NCBI GenBank assembly: GCA_028139135.1
Contig: JAOINB010000007.1
Location: 1-48,434 of the forward strand
DNA length: 48,434 nucleotides
Direction: 5' to 3'
DNA from: Betaproteobacteria bacterium
GTDB taxonomy: Bacteria; Pseudomonadota; Gammaproteobacteria; Burkholderiales; Burkholderiaceae_A
Positions 33,582 through 44,517 of the stretch are shown piece by piece. A model generated the notes under the pieces. It saw nothing but the letters and a program-made list of their open reading frames with translations. It ran no database searches and was not told the origin of the DNA. A program made the translations under genes and the position numbers. Positions within the stretch are counted from its first letter, which is position 1, and each line of letters starts with the position of its first letter.

Positions 33582-35924
33582 TTAACCCTGTAATTTCTGG
33601 AAACTGGAAATCGCGTTACCAACATTTGAAGCCTTTAGACTGCCAACTGCTACCGCTATAACCCCTTGAGAAACTTTTTCATCACTAATAGCCTGAAGCA
33701 CTACTTCATTTTGTTTTTGCTCCTCACTAAAAATTAATTTTATATTCTCACCGTCCGTTAAATGAGCTTTCCCAAAATCGTATGGATTGAAGATAGCTAC
33801 AGGCTTTTTTGCCTGACTAGTTTTTTGGAGCGAGCACGCCCTTCTCACTACAGCGTCAGTTGAGTAGATCGGAAAAAAGTGAAAAAGCTGGACACTTCTA
33901 TCGTATCGACTAAGCGTCGATTTAAAATCTATGTTGCCCTCATTAATTTTCAGAGAGTCTATTTTCACAACCTCATCATTACTGATCTCCGGCAAAACCT
34001 TTTGTCTGAGCTCCTCCAACGAATCAAAATCTAATTCTTTCAACCCAAGGACTGATGACAATACTCGTAATACCCTCCAAAGTTCTTTACTGTTGCCTGG
34101 CGGTTCAACAACTTGCGTAGTCAACTGCACCCTACCTTCCATGTTAATGAATGAACCCCCGGATTCAAAACACGAAGACACAGGAAAAATTACATCGGCA
34201 TACTTATCAGCCGCTGATTTAAAACTTGCAAATGCTATTAGTCTGCTCCTTTTTAGAGATTCTAAAACGGCATAATCTGTGATAAAGTCTGCCTCGACAT
34301 CAAGGCCTGATAGAAAATAGCAAACCTCTTCCTTGTTCTCCCTCAGATCTTTAACAAAACCTCCTACTTTTTTTGGCAAACATTTAGAAAGATATCCACC
34401 AATGAAATTTCCACCATAAGGCAAAAACCCAAGTTTGCAGTCCAATTGTTTAGTGATATCGGAGCAAAGTTTGATCAAAAGAGAGGCTTGCCTGTGACCT
34501 AGTATTGAGGGACCGAGGAGAAACAAATTACTGGAGCAACTGTCCTTTTTTTTAAAATCTTGGACCAATCCCTCGAATGACCAACCTTCTTTTTTATCTA
34601 TTGAAGTGCTATCACCAGAGACAAATTTTAGCAGTGACTCAAAAAAACTGAGGTAATCATCTGGCGAAACACAGAAGCTACCTTGCTCACTAGCTAAAAG
34701 ATCTTGTATGTAAGTTCCCATTTGCCAGACTTTCATCCCGTTCTCATTAACCCCTAACCTTATTTTCTGTGCTAGCAGAGGGCAGTCATCTCTAGTACGA
34801 CTTCCGATGACAAATATATTTTTTAGCAAGGATACATCCTGCAACGAAACTCCGAGAGAAGGCACTCCCTGAATAACTTCATCAAAACCCTCGTCATTTA
34901 ACCAATGCCTGAAGTCGACATTACTATCTCCAAGCCCATTCAGCATACTTCCAAACAACGCCATTTCTTCCATCGAAGAATTACTCGAAATTAGACCATT
35001 AAATTTTTTGCTCCTAGATATTAACTCTTTAGCTTTGTTTACTGCATCTTCCCAACTTGCCACTCGCAATTTCCCATCTGAACCTCTGATCATCGGCTCA
35101 GTTAATCTGTCATTAGAGCCCAATGCTTCGTATGAAAACCTATCTCTATCAGAAATCCAACAATCGTTTACTTTTTCATTAGCAAATGGGACGACCCTTT
35201 TGACAATGTTCTTTATGCACTGAACGTTTAGGTTTGCTCCTATACCATCATGATTACTCACTGACCTAATCTTCTCAAGTTCCCAGCTTCTTGCAGAATA
35301 ACGAAATGGCTTGCTTGTTAGCGCACCAACCGGACAAATGTCAATCATGTTGCCTGAGAGTTCGCTCTCCACAGCACCATTTAGATAAGATGTGATTTCG
35401 GAGTGTTCCCCTCTCCCTGGCATGCCCAACTCCTTTACTCCAGCAATCTCCTCTCCGAATCGAACACATCTAGTACAGTGTATGCAACGAGACATCTCCT
35501 CGGCGGATATTAATTCTCCCAAAGGTTTATGAAAAACGACCCTTTTCTCCTCCTTGAAACTCGAATTCGACCTTCCATAACCAACGGACAGATCTTGTAA
35601 TTGGCATTCGCCCCCTTGATCACAAATCGGACAATCTAGTGGGTGATTAATGAGCAAAAACTCCATTACCCCCTCTTGAGCCTCTTTCGCAATCTTTGAA
35701 TCCGTATAGACTTGCATACCCTGAGTAACTGGAGTAGCACAGGCTGGAAGTGGTTTTCTAGATTTCTCAACCTCAACTAAGCACATCCGACAATTAGCCG
35801 CGATTGACAGCTTTTTGTGATAACAGAAATGTGGCACGAAAATACCACTTTTTTCTGCGGCTTCCATGATTGTGGAACCCTCTTTAACGGTTACATCCGA
35901 ATTATTGATCTTTAAATTAATCAT
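33582..35924 (-). CDS. nuoG: NADH-quinone oxidoreductase subunit G
   Basis: This 780-residue peripheral subunit has several Fe-S clusters. The N-terminal ferredoxin domain has cysteines in F-C-Y-H, N-C-R-M-C and P-A-C-A-T (N1b). Next come [15 protein letters not shown] (N5 region), C-I-H-C-T-R-C (N4) and I-C-P-V-G-A-L. The remainder is a molybdopterin-oxidoreductase-like domain that has no cofactor in complex I. The ATG overlaps the nuoF stop as ATGA. The second half is less conserved than the first, as usual in the family. Confidence 0.96.
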   Translation of the reverse strand: MINLKINNSDVTVKEGSTIMEAAEKSGIFVPHFCYHKKLSIAANCRMCLVEVEKSRKPLPACATPVTQGMQVYTDSKIAKEAQEGVMEFLLINHPLDCPICDQGGECQLQDLSVGYGRSNSSFKEEKRVVFHKPLGELISAEEMSRCIHCTRCVRFGEEIAGVKELGMPGRGEHSEITSYLNGAVESELSGNMIDICPVGALTSKPFRYSARSWELEKIRSVSNHDGIGANLNVQCIKNIVKRVVPFANEKVNDCWISDRDRFSYEALGSNDRLTEPMIRGSDGKLRVASWEDAVNKAKELISRSKKFNGLISSNSSMEEMALFGSMLNGLGDSNVDFRHWLNDEGFDEVIQGVPSLGVSLQDVSLLKNIFVIGSRTRDDCPLLAQKIRLGVNENGMKVWQMGTYIQDLLASEQGSFCVSPDDYLSFFESLLKFVSGDSTSIDKKEGWSFEGLVQDFKKKDSCSSNLFLLGPSILGHRQASLLIKLCSDITKQLDCKLGFLPYGGNFIGGYLSKCLPKKVGGFVKDLRENKEEVCYFLSGLDVEADFITDYAVLESLKRSRLIAFASFKSAADKYADVIFPVSSCFESGGSFINMEGRVQLTTQVVEPPGNSKELWRVLRVLSSVLGLKELDFDSLEELRQKVLPEISNDEVVKIDSLKINEGNIDFKSTLSRYDRSVQLFHFFPIYSTDAVVRRACSLQKTSQAKKPVAIFNPYDFGKAHLTDGENIKLIFSEEQKQNEVVLQAISDEKVSQGVIAVAVGSLKASNVGNAISSFQKLQG
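33586..33589 (-). promoter_or_regulatory. Ribosome-binding site for the TTG start of nuoH
   Basis: AGGG on the minus strand lies six bases before the TTG at 33579 and covers the last codons of nuoG. It supports the TTG as the nuoH start, since no ATG is available. Confidence 0.55.
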
Positions 35925-37255
35925 TGTGGGTCGTCAACCATACATTTTTTGTGAGTGATATGGTACGTAAATTCGTCCTTAAAGTTCTCCACAAATGCCC
36001 TGACGGGCATAGCCGCTGCATCCCCCAAAGCACATATAGTTTTACCCTGAATTCGATCTGCAAGATTCAACAACTGATCAAGATCCTCTTCAGTCCCAAG
36101 ACCATTTTCAATTCTACTTACAATTCTCCAAAGCCATCCCGTGCCTTCCCGACAGGGAGTACACTGACCGCAAGACTCTTCATAATAAAAATAAGACAAA
36201 CGTAACAAGCATCTCACCATACACCGCGATTCGCTCATTACAATTACGCCTCCTGAACCAAGCATCGACCCTGCTTTGGCGATTGAGTCAAAGCTCATAT
36301 CAGTTTCCATCATAATATCCCCCGGTATCACTGGCATCGAGGAGCCCCCAGGTATAACAGCCTTCAGCTTCCTACCACCACAAACTCCGCCAGCCAGCTC
36401 CAAAAGTGTTTTAAATGGGGTACCTAAGGGTATTTCATAATTTCCAGGCAATTCAACATCACCAGATACGGAAAAAATCTTAGTGCCGCCATTTTGAGGA
36501 ACGCCTACCTTTGCAAACGCGTCTCCTCCATTTCGGATTATCCATGGAACTGCGGCAAACGTCTCAGCATTATTAATGGTAGTTGGTTTTCCGTAAAGAC
36601 CATAACTTGCTGGAAATGGAGGTTTGAATCTAGGCTGTCCTTTTTTTCCTTCTAATGATTCCAATAAAGCAGTTTCTTCCCCACAAATATATGCTCCAAA
36701 ACCATGAGATGCGTGAAGTTCAAAACTGAAATCTGTCCCTAATATATTTTTCCCCAAATACCCTTTTAATCGAGCCTCCTCCAGCGCCTCTTCAAACCGT
36801 TCGTAAACTGCCCAAATCTCTCCATGGATATAATTGTACCCAGCCGTTATCCCCATAGCGTAAGCAGCAATTAACATTCCTTCAATAACGATATGTGGAT
36901 TATATCGCAATATGTCTCTGTCTTTAAAAGTGCCGGGTTCACTTTCATCTGAGTTACAAATGAGGTATTTTTGGACGGGCAGTTTAGAAGGCATAAAACC
37001 CCACTTCAATCCGGTTGGGAACCCTGCACCTCCTCTCCCTCTTAAGGCAGAATCTTTAATCTCGGCAATAATCGCCTCGGGTTTTATTTTTTTTGAGCCT
37101 GAAAGGCCTAGGATCTGCTTTAAACCGAGATACCCCCCCCTTTTTTCATATTCATCAAGCCTCCAATTTTCGCCGGTCAAGCCAGCAAATATCTGCGGTT
37201 TGATATGCCTGTCGTGGATACAAGATTCGACTGCAAAAACTTCAGGGGCGCCCAT
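35921..37255 (-). CDS. nuoF: NADH-quinone oxidoreductase subunit F
   Basis: This 444-residue NADH-binding subunit carries FMN and cluster N3. The FMN/NADH motif [15 protein letters not shown] is near residue 75, N[12 protein letters not shown] is near 103-115 and the cluster motif [12 protein letters not shown] is near 360. The ATG at 37255 is preferred to a TTG two codons upstream. It overlaps nuoE by 14 bp. Confidence 0.97.
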   Translation of the reverse strand: MGAPEVFAVESCIHDRHIKPQIFAGLTGENWRLDEYEKRGGYLGLKQILGLSGSKKIKPEAIIAEIKDSALRGRGGAGFPTGLKWGFMPSKLPVQKYLICNSDESEPGTFKDRDILRYNPHIVIEGMLIAAYAMGITAGYNYIHGEIWAVYERFEEALEEARLKGYLGKNILGTDFSFELHASHGFGAYICGEETALLESLEGKKGQPRFKPPFPASYGLYGKPTTINNAETFAAVPWIIRNGGDAFAKVGVPQNGGTKIFSVSGDVELPGNYEIPLGTPFKTLLELAGGVCGGRKLKAVIPGGSSMPVIPGDIMMETDMSFDSIAKAGSMLGSGGVIVMSESRCMVRCLLRLSYFYYEESCGQCTPCREGTGWLWRIVSRIENGLGTEEDLDQLLNLADRIQGKTICALGDAAAMPVRAFVENFKDEFTYHITHKKCMVDDPQ

Positions 37256-37772
37256 TTTCAACCAACCTTTCTTCTTTTAACTCAGAAATTAATTTTTCAC
37301 ACTTTGCCTTGTCCATCCAACTATGCATTTGGTCGTTATTTAATAACAATACGGGAGCGTCAGCACAAGCCCCAAAGCATTCGCCCTCTATTAGGGTAAA
37401 AAGCCCGTCCCTGGTTGTTTCTCCAACTTCAACACCCAAAAGGTCTTTTAAGAAGTCAACGGTATAACGAGAATTCCGAAGCGCGCATGGCAAATTTGTA
37501 CATACAGATATTTTATACCTTCCAGTTCCCTCTTTATTGAACATGTTGTAAAAAGTAAGAATTTCGTGAACGGAAATCTCTTCCATTTCAAGATAAGTAG
37601 CGATTTCCTTTTCTAACTCCTTGTTGACAAAACCGTGTTCTCTTTGTGCGATAGCGAGGGCAGCAATCACTGCAGATTTCTTATGTGCCGCCGGATATTT
37701 TGAAATTTCTTTATCAATTAATTTATAAGCTTCCTCGCTCAAACCCTTGACAAGATTGGACTTTTTTTTCAT
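37242..37772 (-). CDS. nuoE: NADH-quinone oxidoreductase subunit E
   Basis: This 176-residue thioredoxin-fold subunit carries the [2Fe-2S] cluster N1a. The ligands are C-T-N-L-P-C and C-F-G-A-C. An N-terminal helical part ([15 protein letters not shown]) is typical. The ATG overlaps the nuoD stop as ATGA, and the end overlaps nuoF. Confidence 0.96.
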   Translation of the reverse strand: MKKKSNLVKGLSEEAYKLIDKEISKYPAAHKKSAVIAALAIAQREHGFVNKELEKEIATYLEMEEISVHEILTFYNMFNKEGTGRYKISVCTNLPCALRNSRYTVDFLKDLLGVEVGETTRDGLFTLIEGECFGACADAPVLLLNNDQMHSWMDKAKCEKLISELKEERLVENGRP

Positions 37773-39022
37773 CGGTCTATTTCTCCAAACACTATATCCT
37801 GGGTTCCAATAATAGTGACTACGTCCGCAATCATATGTCCCCGACTCATCTCATCAAGGCCTTGTAAATGCGCAAAACCTGGCGCCCGAATTTTCATTCT
37901 GTACGGCTTGTTAGCACCATCTGAAACCAAATAAATACCAAACTCCCCCTTAGGATGCTCAACAGCGCTGTAACATTCTCCAGCAGGGACATGAAACCCT
38001 TCAGTAAACAACTTAAAATGATGAATTAGTTCCTCCATATTCGCTTTCATGTCAATTCTAGGCGGCGGGGCAACTTTGTGACTGTCAACCATCACAGGGC
38101 CAGGATTCCTTTTCAGCCAACTAACACACTGTTTGATTAATTTGTTACTCTCTCTAAACTCCGCCATACGAACTAAATAACGGTCATAACAGTCACCCTC
38201 TTTACCAACTGGAACGTTGAATTCTAATCTATCATAAACCTCATAAGGTTGGGCGTCTCTTAAATCCCAGGCCACGCCTGATCCACGCAGCATAGGGCCA
38301 GTAAATCCTAAGGCTTTCGCGCGCTCGGGAGTTACCACTCCAATCCCAACGAGCCTTTGCTTCCAAATTCGATTGTCGGTCAACAAAGTTTCATATTCAT
38401 CGACACAAGCATCGAATCGATTCGTGAAGTCTTCTATGAAATCTAACAATGACCCATCCCGGTTTTGATTCAGCTTGGCTAATGACGATTTACTCCTAAT
38501 TCTAGTTTCCGAGTATTTTGGCATTTCGTCTGGTAAATCTCTGTATACTCCACCTGGTCTGTAATATGCGGCGTGAAGTCTAGCACCAGAAACAGCTTCA
38601 TAACAATCCATCAGGTCTTCACGCTCCCTAAATGCGTAAAGAAAAACAGCCATCGCACCAACGTCAAGTCCATGAGCTCCCAACCAGAGTAAATGATTTA
38701 GTATGCGGGTAATCTCATCGAACATAACTCTAATGTATTGAGCTCGAATTGGTACATCTATTCCCATTAATTTTTCCACTGCAAGAACATATGCGTGCTC
38801 GTTACACATCATAGAAACATAGTCAAGCCGGTCCATATATGGCAAAGTCTGTAAAAAGGTTCTGGTCTCGGCAAGCTTTTCGGTACCCCGATGCAGCAAA
38901 CCAATATGCGGGTCAGCTTTTTTAACTACTTCGCCATCCAGTTCTAATATCAGTCGCAAAACACCATGCGCGGCTGGGTGTTGAGGACCAAAGTTTAAGC
39001 TATAGTTTTTAATATCTGCCAT
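37769..39022 (-). CDS. nuoD: NADH-quinone oxidoreductase subunit D
   Basis: This 417-residue peripheral subunit forms the quinone-binding pocket with NuoB. Seen: [13 protein letters not shown] near the start, [12 protein letters not shown], and the hydrogenase-like tail that has lost metal cysteines. The ATG at 39022 ([12 protein letters not shown]) gives the normal length; a frame to 39046 adds eight residues that overlap nuoC. nuoC and nuoD are separate, unlike the fused enterobacterial form. Confidence 0.97.
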   Translation of the reverse strand: MADIKNYSLNFGPQHPAAHGVLRLILELDGEVVKKADPHIGLLHRGTEKLAETRTFLQTLPYMDRLDYVSMMCNEHAYVLAVEKLMGIDVPIRAQYIRVMFDEITRILNHLLWLGAHGLDVGAMAVFLYAFREREDLMDCYEAVSGARLHAAYYRPGGVYRDLPDEMPKYSETRIRSKSSLAKLNQNRDGSLLDFIEDFTNRFDACVDEYETLLTDNRIWKQRLVGIGVVTPERAKALGFTGPMLRGSGVAWDLRDAQPYEVYDRLEFNVPVGKEGDCYDRYLVRMAEFRESNKLIKQCVSWLKRNPGPVMVDSHKVAPPPRIDMKANMEELIHHFKLFTEGFHVPAGECYSAVEHPKGEFGIYLVSDGANKPYRMKIRAPGFAHLQGLDEMSRGHMIADVVTIIGTQDIVFGEIDR

Positions 39023-39023
39023 A

Positions 39024-39647
39024 TCACTCTCCAGCCCCGTAACCATCTTCTCGGATCACTCTTGGAACAACCTCCCTAGACTCTATCGTCACTGGCTGAT
39101 AAACAACTCTTTTTTCCTGAGGATCGTACATTACCTCGGAGTGTCCTGATATCGGAAAGTCCTTCCTAAATGGATGCCCGACAAATCCATAATCTGTGAG
39201 TATTCTTCGTAAATCAGGATTCCCAGAAAATTGAATGCCGAATAAATCAAATGCTTCTCTCTCAAACCACTGAGCAGAAGGCCAGACATCAATAACAGAC
39301 AAAGTTTTCGGGGTGCCAGTACCAGAACAAAAAAGTTTCACTCTGAGTCTGTGGTTTTTAGTTGTGGACAACAGGTGATATACGACACAAAACCTAGCCT
39401 CAAACTTTTCCGTGATTTCGCGCAAACCCGAACAATCTAGTCCACACAAGTCAATTAAGGTATCAAATGAAAACTCCTCATAGTCTCGTAATAACAAAAA
39501 TGATTCTCGTGCTGACTGCTCGCTGATAGTAATAGTTAGTTCATCAAAATTGGTAGCAACGTCGAGAATCCTTCCACTCAACATGCAATCTAAATGAGTA
39601 CGCAGTACCGTATTTTTTTCACTCGAGCCTTTTTCCTCACTCCTCAT
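39024..39647 (-). CDS. nuoC: NADH-quinone oxidoreductase subunit C
   Basis: This 207-residue 30-kDa-type peripheral subunit has the family signature [10 protein letters not shown]-x-F ... [11 protein letters not shown][10 protein letters not shown] near residues 130-165. The ATG at 39647 is used rather than a TTG one codon upstream; GAGGG from the nuoB end precedes it. The first 25 residues are variable. Confidence 0.96.
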   Translation of the reverse strand: MRSEEKGSSEKNTVLRTHLDCMLSGRILDVATNFDELTITISEQSARESFLLLRDYEEFSFDTLIDLCGLDCSGLREITEKFEARFCVVYHLLSTTKNHRLRVKLFCSGTGTPKTLSVIDVWPSAQWFEREAFDLFGIQFSGNPDLRRILTDYGFVGHPFRKDFPISGHSEVMYDPQEKRVVYQPVTIESREVVPRVIREDGYGAGE

Positions 39648-39651
39648 CAAC

Positions 39652-40155
39652 CTACCCTCGATAAATTTCTTTAGAACCGCGTATTTTTGTTTGAAGCTGC
39701 ATTATTCCGTAGATAAGAGCCTCTGCTGTAGGAGGACAACCCGGCACGTAAACATCAACCGGGACTATTCTGTCGCAACCTCGAACCACAGAGTAAGAAT
39801 AATGATAATACCCGCCCCCATTTGCACATGAACCCATAGAAATCACCCACTTTGGATCGGGCATTTGATCATAGACTTTCCTCAAGGCTGGAGCCATTTT
39901 GTTGCAAAGTGTTCCTGCGACAATCATTAGATCAGACTGGCGAGGACTTGGCCGAAAAACTACACCGAATCGGTCCAAATCATACCTCGAGGCTCCTGCA
40001 TGCATCATCTCAACTGCACAGCAAGCCAAACCAAAAGTCATGGGCCAAAGGGACCCTGCTCGAGTCCAATTAAGAACTTGTTCCAAATTCGTGGTAATAA
40101 AACCATCCCTCTGAAAATTTTGCTCGCCAGCATCGTTTTCCATAACAGCACTCAT
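39652..40155 (-). CDS. nuoB: NADH-quinone oxidoreductase subunit B
   Basis: This 167-residue peripheral subunit carries cluster N2, the last one before quinone. The ligands are seen in [15 protein letters not shown] and V-P-G-C-P-P-T-A. The ATG at 40155 follows the nuoA stop by 5 bp with GGGAG upstream; a TTG at 40170 would overlap nuoA. The first 20 residues are slightly longer than usual. Confidence 0.97.
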   Translation of the reverse strand: MSAVMENDAGEQNFQRDGFITTNLEQVLNWTRAGSLWPMTFGLACCAVEMMHAGASRYDLDRFGVVFRPSPRQSDLMIVAGTLCNKMAPALRKVYDQMPDPKWVISMGSCANGGGYYHYSYSVVRGCDRIVPVDVYVPGCPPTAEALIYGIMQLQTKIRGSKEIYRG

Positions 40156-40160
40156 TTCAT

Positions 40161-40520
40161 TCACTCCCAATCTAAGGCGCCTTTAGCCCATTCGTAAACA
40201 AATCCGACAACTAAAATTCCCAAAAATATCATCATTGAAATGAGCCCAAAAAAATCTAAATCCTTCAAAGCAACCGCCCAAGGAAAAAGAAATGCAATCT
40301 CTAAATCAAACAAAATAAATAAAATCGCAACAAGATAGTATCTAATGTCAAACTGCATTCTCGCATCCTCAAATGGTTCAAAACCACATTCATACGTGGA
40401 CAGCTTTTCCGCATCCGGAAGGCTAGGCGAGAGAACTTTGCCAATCAACATCGGTACCACTCCGACCAAAACACCAATTATTAAAAACAATAAGATTGGT
40501 AAATATTCAAGTAGGTTCAA
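40161..40520 (-). CDS. nuoA: NADH-quinone oxidoreductase subunit A
   Basis: This 119-residue membrane subunit has three helices and is the first gene of the operon. The conserved loop Y-E-C-G-F-E-P-F and the [18 protein letters not shown] segment are present. The start is a TTG at 40520 with TGAGGT four bases upstream. Length equals the usual betaproteobacterial form. Confidence 0.97.
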   Translation of the reverse strand: MNLLEYLPILLFLIIGVLVGVVPMLIGKVLSPSLPDAEKLSTYECGFEPFEDARMQFDIRYYLVAILFILFDLEIAFLFPWAVALKDLDFFGLISMMIFLGILVVGFVYEWAKGALDWE

Positions 40521-40943
40521 AACAACCTCACAATAAATGAGAATTAATAAAAACTGCCAAACAACTACATTTTAGCCTGTTTTCATGCATTCCGCCTTAA
40601 TATTGATGCAATGCACAAGTTTGTTCGACAAATAGCGGATTGAACGCATAAGTCGATCAAGTATCACATTGAGTAGCTAATTCTCACACTTGAGCAACAG
40701 TAGAAAAAAAACGCAGTTGTTCCACTAATTATCTGCAATAAAGTTTGTAAAAAATAGTTAAAAGCTATTAACGATAACATTTGATATTTCCGGGAAAAGC
40801 TTATGATAAGTTCCTCTTATAGATAAAAACGCATTAGATTCAGCAATTTAGACTATAATTTTAAAAAATAATTTATGTGTTTTTCTTGCGCAGTTAAAGT
40901 TTTAAGGAAGTCTGGCAATCCTTTTTCCTTTCGAAAATACATT
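40521..40943 (-). other. Gene-free stretch between hlyD-like gene and nuoA
   Basis: This 423 bp stretch holds no convincing gene on either strand and no RNA gene that I can see. It is very A+T rich near 40740-40900. Because all genes on both sides are on the minus strand, it must hold the end of the secretion operon transcript and the promoter of nuoA-N. A TAAAAT at 40572-40577 is a possible -10, but no good -35 was found at the right distance. No strong terminator hairpin with a T run was seen. Confidence 0.5.
40525..40530 (-). promoter_or_regulatory. Ribosome-binding site for the TTG start of nuoA
   Basis: TGAGGT on the minus strand lies four bases before the TTG at 40520. It supports this start codon for the first gene of the nuo operon. 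Confidence 0.6.
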
Positions 40944-42350
40944 TTATTTTTCTCTAAAGGATTCTTGCAACGTTTTTGTAATCGGAGAAAATATATACTC
41001 TAACGGCGACCTTTTCCCAGTGATGATATCAACTTGCGCTGTCATGCCGGGGATGACTTTTAAAGACCTATTTTTAACTGCTAAAAAGTCCTGGTCTAAG
41101 TCGATTTTCACTACGTAGAAGTTTTCTCCGTTTTCATCTGTTATTGTATCCGCCCCTACGACACTGACAAAACCGGTCAATGCACCAAAAACTGAGAAGT
41201 CATAAGCCGTGATTTTTATCTGTGCCCTTTGGTCCTTTGTAACGAAACCGATATCCGATGGTAATACATTTGCCTCTACAACTATCGTTTGGTCTGCGGG
41301 CACCACCTCAACTACTGTCTCCCCCGGTTTTACCACGCTGCCTCTGGTCGAAATTAATACCCTATTTACAATGCCATCAATAGGTGCTCTTATTTGTGTT
41401 CTATCTGCCTTATCTGCTGCAACTCTGATACCCTCATAAGCAGCTAGATATTCGGATTTCACTTCAGATAGTTCAGCCAATACCTTCGCTTGTCGATCCA
41501 ACATCAAAGAATTGAGTTCAAGTTCAGCTTTATTTAACTCCTGTTGAGCAATTTCCCTGCTAGCGACAGACTCAGAAAACGCCCTCTCTGATTTAATTTT
41601 AGACAGCCTACTCTCCAACCCCTTTTCGTAAAGTTTGGTTACAACATCAAACTCTTCAGACGCTGCGTTAAATGCCGCTTCTGCAGCATCGTATCGTGCA
41701 GAAGCCATTTGAATATTATTCTGACTCTTCAAAACTTCCTCATCGAACAGTGCCTTTCTCTTCAAGAAAAGTGCATATTCATTATCAAAAATTTGTAAAT
41801 ATTTTTCTTTAATGTCCCCACTAATAGAGAATTGCTTTTTGTTTAAATACTCCGCCTCCAATCTTTCCTTTTTTATCAGGAGTAATGCTATGTTCGCCTT
41901 TTGTATATTGAAATCGCTATCTGCTGAAAGTGGGCTGAGTGATACTAACAATTGGTTTTTGCGAACTGCCTCTCCTCTTTTTACGTGAATTTTATCCAAA
42001 AGCCCGCCTTCATAGTGTTCTATTTCTTGTAACCTTGAAAAAGGATAAACTTTACCCTCCGCAGTTATGACCTGATCAAACGTTGCAAAATAAGCCCAAA
42101 CAACAAAGCCCACAAATAACAGTAGAATCAAGTACATCAAACCCGAGCCGCCCTGCTCGTTTTTGCCGCTCTTTTCGTACGAAAACACATGCTGAAGAAT
42201 AATAAAAAATTTACCTAAAAAGCCAAAAAACCCAGTTATATTAGAAATCAGTCTCCTTCGTATCGCAAAGGGTAGTTTTTTAAATATATATATTATTGGA
42301 TAAAAAATTATCTTAAATAGAACTAAAATACTGCCAAATAATCTTTTCAT
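40944..42350 (-). CDS. Type I secretion membrane-fusion protein (HlyD/LapC family)
   Basis: This 468-residue periplasmic adaptor links the ABC exporter to the TolC-like channel. A basic, aromatic N-terminal part of about 65 residues leads to one membrane helix (about 71-90). It is followed by the HlyD pattern T-A-E-G-K-V, G-G-L-L-D-K-I-H-V-K-R-G-E-x-V, a long coiled-coil stretch, then R-A-P-I-D-G-I-V-N-R-V and the C-terminal V-I-P-G-M-T-A-Q-V-D-I. The cytosolic N-terminus is longer than in HlyD. The start is preceded by a strong site, and it is last in the adhesin-tolC-ABC-hlyD operon. Confidence 0.93.
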   Translation of the reverse strand: MKRLFGSILVLFKIIFYPIIYIFKKLPFAIRRRLISNITGFFGFLGKFFIILQHVFSYEKSGKNEQGGSGLMYLILLLFVGFVVWAYFATFDQVITAEGKVYPFSRLQEIEHYEGGLLDKIHVKRGEAVRKNQLLVSLSPLSADSDFNIQKANIALLLIKKERLEAEYLNKKQFSISGDIKEKYLQIFDNEYALFLKRKALFDEEVLKSQNNIQMASARYDAAEAAFNAASEEFDVVTKLYEKGLESRLSKIKSERAFSESVASREIAQQELNKAELELNSLMLDRQAKVLAELSEVKSEYLAAYEGIRVAADKADRTQIRAPIDGIVNRVLISTRGSVVKPGETVVEVVPADQTIVVEANVLPSDIGFVTKDQRAQIKITAYDFSVFGALTGFVSVVGADTITDENGENFYVVKIDLDQDFLAVKNRSLKVIPGMTAQVDIITGKRSPLEYIFSPITKTLQESFREK

Positions 42351-42356
42351 TTTCCC

Positions 42357-42361
42357 ACCTC
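42357..42361 (-). promoter_or_regulatory. Strong ribosome-binding site of the HlyD-like gene
   Basis: GAGGT on the minus strand, extended to GAGGTGGG, lies six bases before the ATG at 42350. It lies in the 13 bp gap after the ABC gene and is one of the best sites in the window. Confidence 0.7.
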
Positions 42362-42363
42362 AG

Positions 42364-44517
42364 TCAGGAGGTTATAGGATCAGTTATTGCGGGTCCGGTC
42401 GATGAAGATTTACTCTTTAAAGACTCAGTGTTTCCTGGTTTAGTCGCTTTAAGGAACCCTTCAACCGAACCACTACCAACTATTTTGCCCTGATCAATAA
42501 CAATCACTTTATCAACAAGAGTAAGCAGTGAAGTACGGTGAGTTATGAGTAGTAACGTTGCATCAGGATTATATTGCTTAAAGTTTTCAATGAATTTTTT
42601 TTCAGTTTTCGCATCCATTGAACTGGTTGGCTCATCAAAAATAAATATCGGCGGCTTTTTCACCAGTGCGCGTGCGACTGTGAGAGCCTGCTTTTGCCCG
42701 CCAGAAAGACCCTCTCCTCTCTCATCCAACACCTGTTTAAACCCTTTTGTGTGCTTGTTGATAAATTCAGTGGCAGTGGCAATATTCGCTGCCTCAATTA
42801 TCGTTTCACTTTTTATATCTGTAGCGCCTAAAGAAATATTTTGCTCGATTGTACCAGCGATCAACCATGGCTCCTGAGATACATAACCAATATTTTCTCT
42901 GATTTCAGAAGGGTCCAACTGTCTGATATCAATACCATCAATTGAAATACTTCCTGTTTGAGGTAAAAAAAGCTTGGTTATCAGTTTACCAATAGTTGTT
43001 TTTCCAGAACCAACCCTTCCGACCAACCCGACCCGCTCACCCTTTGCAACTTTAAAAGAGATATTTTCAATTGCATTCGCATCTTGATTAGGGTAACTAT
43101 AATTCACATTGTCAAATTTAATTTCGCCTTCATATCTATCTCTTCGCATAAACTCATTACCTTTGGCATGTTCTGTCGGTTGCTTCATTAACGAATCTAA
43201 AGACTTATAACCTGAAACTATCTGATTTAATCTTGATAGCAATTGAGCCAATTGCACAAATGGCAAAAGCGCTTTGCCGGAAAGAATGGTACAGGCGATT
43301 ATCGCTCCATACCCATATTCCCCGGTTGTTACCGTGATTGCTCCAACAGTAACAACCGAAATTTGAACTGCTTGCTGTATTTCAGTTGTTAAATTCGTAG
43401 AAAAAAAAGTATGTTTTTTTGTCTCATCCGCACTTTTTGCTTGTTGCGTGACCACGCTTTTAAAACGTTTACGAAGTAACCCACCTGCACCTAAAAGTTT
43501 TACAGTCTCCAATCCTGACAATGTTTCTACCAAGACAGAATGTTTATCATGCGCTTCTTCCTGAGCGCTTTCTGATAATCTCTTCAACCTAGGTTGCATT
43601 AGTAGCGTGATACTTATGAGAAGAATAATACCGACTATCACTGGTATCACCATATGACCACCGACATACCATATGAAAAACAAAAATATGCACGCAAAAG
43701 GCATGTCAATAATAGAGACAAGCGTAGCGGAGGTGAAAAACTCCCTAATTTGCTCATACTCCTTTAAAATACTCGCCAACGTACCGACTGAACCTTTTTT
43801 AGTATCATGTCTCATGTCAATAATTTGACCAAATAGTCGGTCCGCTATGACGATGTCCGATTCTAGTCCAGCAACTCCTAGTAACCTAGACCTCACTGTC
43901 TTAATGACATAATCTGCAGAAAGTAAAATCACCATTCCTATCACTAGCACATATAATGAAGCCATTGCATTTGCCGGTATGATTCTGTTGTATACAATTA
44001 AGGCAAACAAGGAGGTGCCCACAGCAAAAACGTTTGTTAGTAGAGAGGCTAACCCCGCTTGCAACAAAAATTTTCTGTTTTTCCATAGCGGCGCATAAAA
44101 CCAATGGCTTTCGATACCAGGTATTACTGCGACCTCTTCTTTTTCACGCTCAAAAAAACGATAAACAATCTGATCGTCATAGATCTTCAGCATGGGAATA
44201 ATTTCAAGATAACTTCCGGATAAATCCCCCCCTATTTGATTGAAATGAACTTGTTGACGCAATTCATCAAACGAAAAAATAAAGCTTCTGCCCGCAACAA
44301 AAGCAATACCCACACCTCTGAAACGTTCAAAATCAATGTCCTGCAGCCTCTCAATTTTTTCGTTATCAATGGCACAATCATTCAGACAATCGATTAACCA
44401 GTTGATATCTTTTTTCTCTTCATTCGTTCCAGACAAAGCACGAGCTTCTGCGGGAGTAATGGAGGCATCAAACCGCAAAGTGATCTGATAAATTAACTCA
44501 TCAAAATCAATTTTCAT
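42364..44517 (-). CDS. Type I secretion ABC exporter (LapB family)
   Basis: This 717-residue inner-membrane exporter has three parts. Residues 1 to about 125 form a C39-peptidase-like domain without the catalytic cysteine motif, used in this family to hold the substrate. About six membrane helices follow (about 160-430). The ATPase has Walker A VGRVGSGKTT near 500, signature LSGGQKQA, Walker B F-I-F-D-E-P-T-S-S-M-D and H-loop I-T-H-R. These are features of LapB-like exporters for large RTX adhesins. It directly abuts the TolC-like gene (TAA followed by ATG). Confidence 0.93.
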   Translation of the reverse strand: MKIDFDELIYQITLRFDASITPAEARALSGTNEEKKDINWLIDCLNDCAIDNEKIERLQDIDFERFRGVGIAFVAGRSFIFSFDELRQQVHFNQIGGDLSGSYLEIIPMLKIYDDQIVYRFFEREKEEVAVIPGIESHWFYAPLWKNRKFLLQAGLASLLTNVFAVGTSLFALIVYNRIIPANAMASLYVLVIGMVILLSADYVIKTVRSRLLGVAGLESDIVIADRLFGQIIDMRHDTKKGSVGTLASILKEYEQIREFFTSATLVSIIDMPFACIFLFFIWYVGGHMVIPVIVGIILLISITLLMQPRLKRLSESAQEEAHDKHSVLVETLSGLETVKLLGAGGLLRKRFKSVVTQQAKSADETKKHTFFSTNLTTEIQQAVQISVVTVGAITVTTGEYGYGAIIACTILSGKALLPFVQLAQLLSRLNQIVSGYKSLDSLMKQPTEHAKGNEFMRRDRYEGEIKFDNVNYSYPNQDANAIENISFKVAKGERVGLVGRVGSGKTTIGKLITKLFLPQTGSISIDGIDIRQLDPSEIRENIGYVSQEPWLIAGTIEQNISLGATDIKSETIIEAANIATATEFINKHTKGFKQVLDERGEGLSGGQKQALTVARALVKKPPIFIFDEPTSSMDAKTEKKFIENFKQYNPDATLLLITHRTSLLTLVDKVIVIDQGKIVGSGSVEGFLKATKPGNTESLKSKSSSTGPAITDPITS

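Noticed and set aside
33931-34275. Plus-strand open frame inside nuoG
   Set aside because: Antisense shadow of the less conserved half of nuoG; composition is that of a reverse frame.
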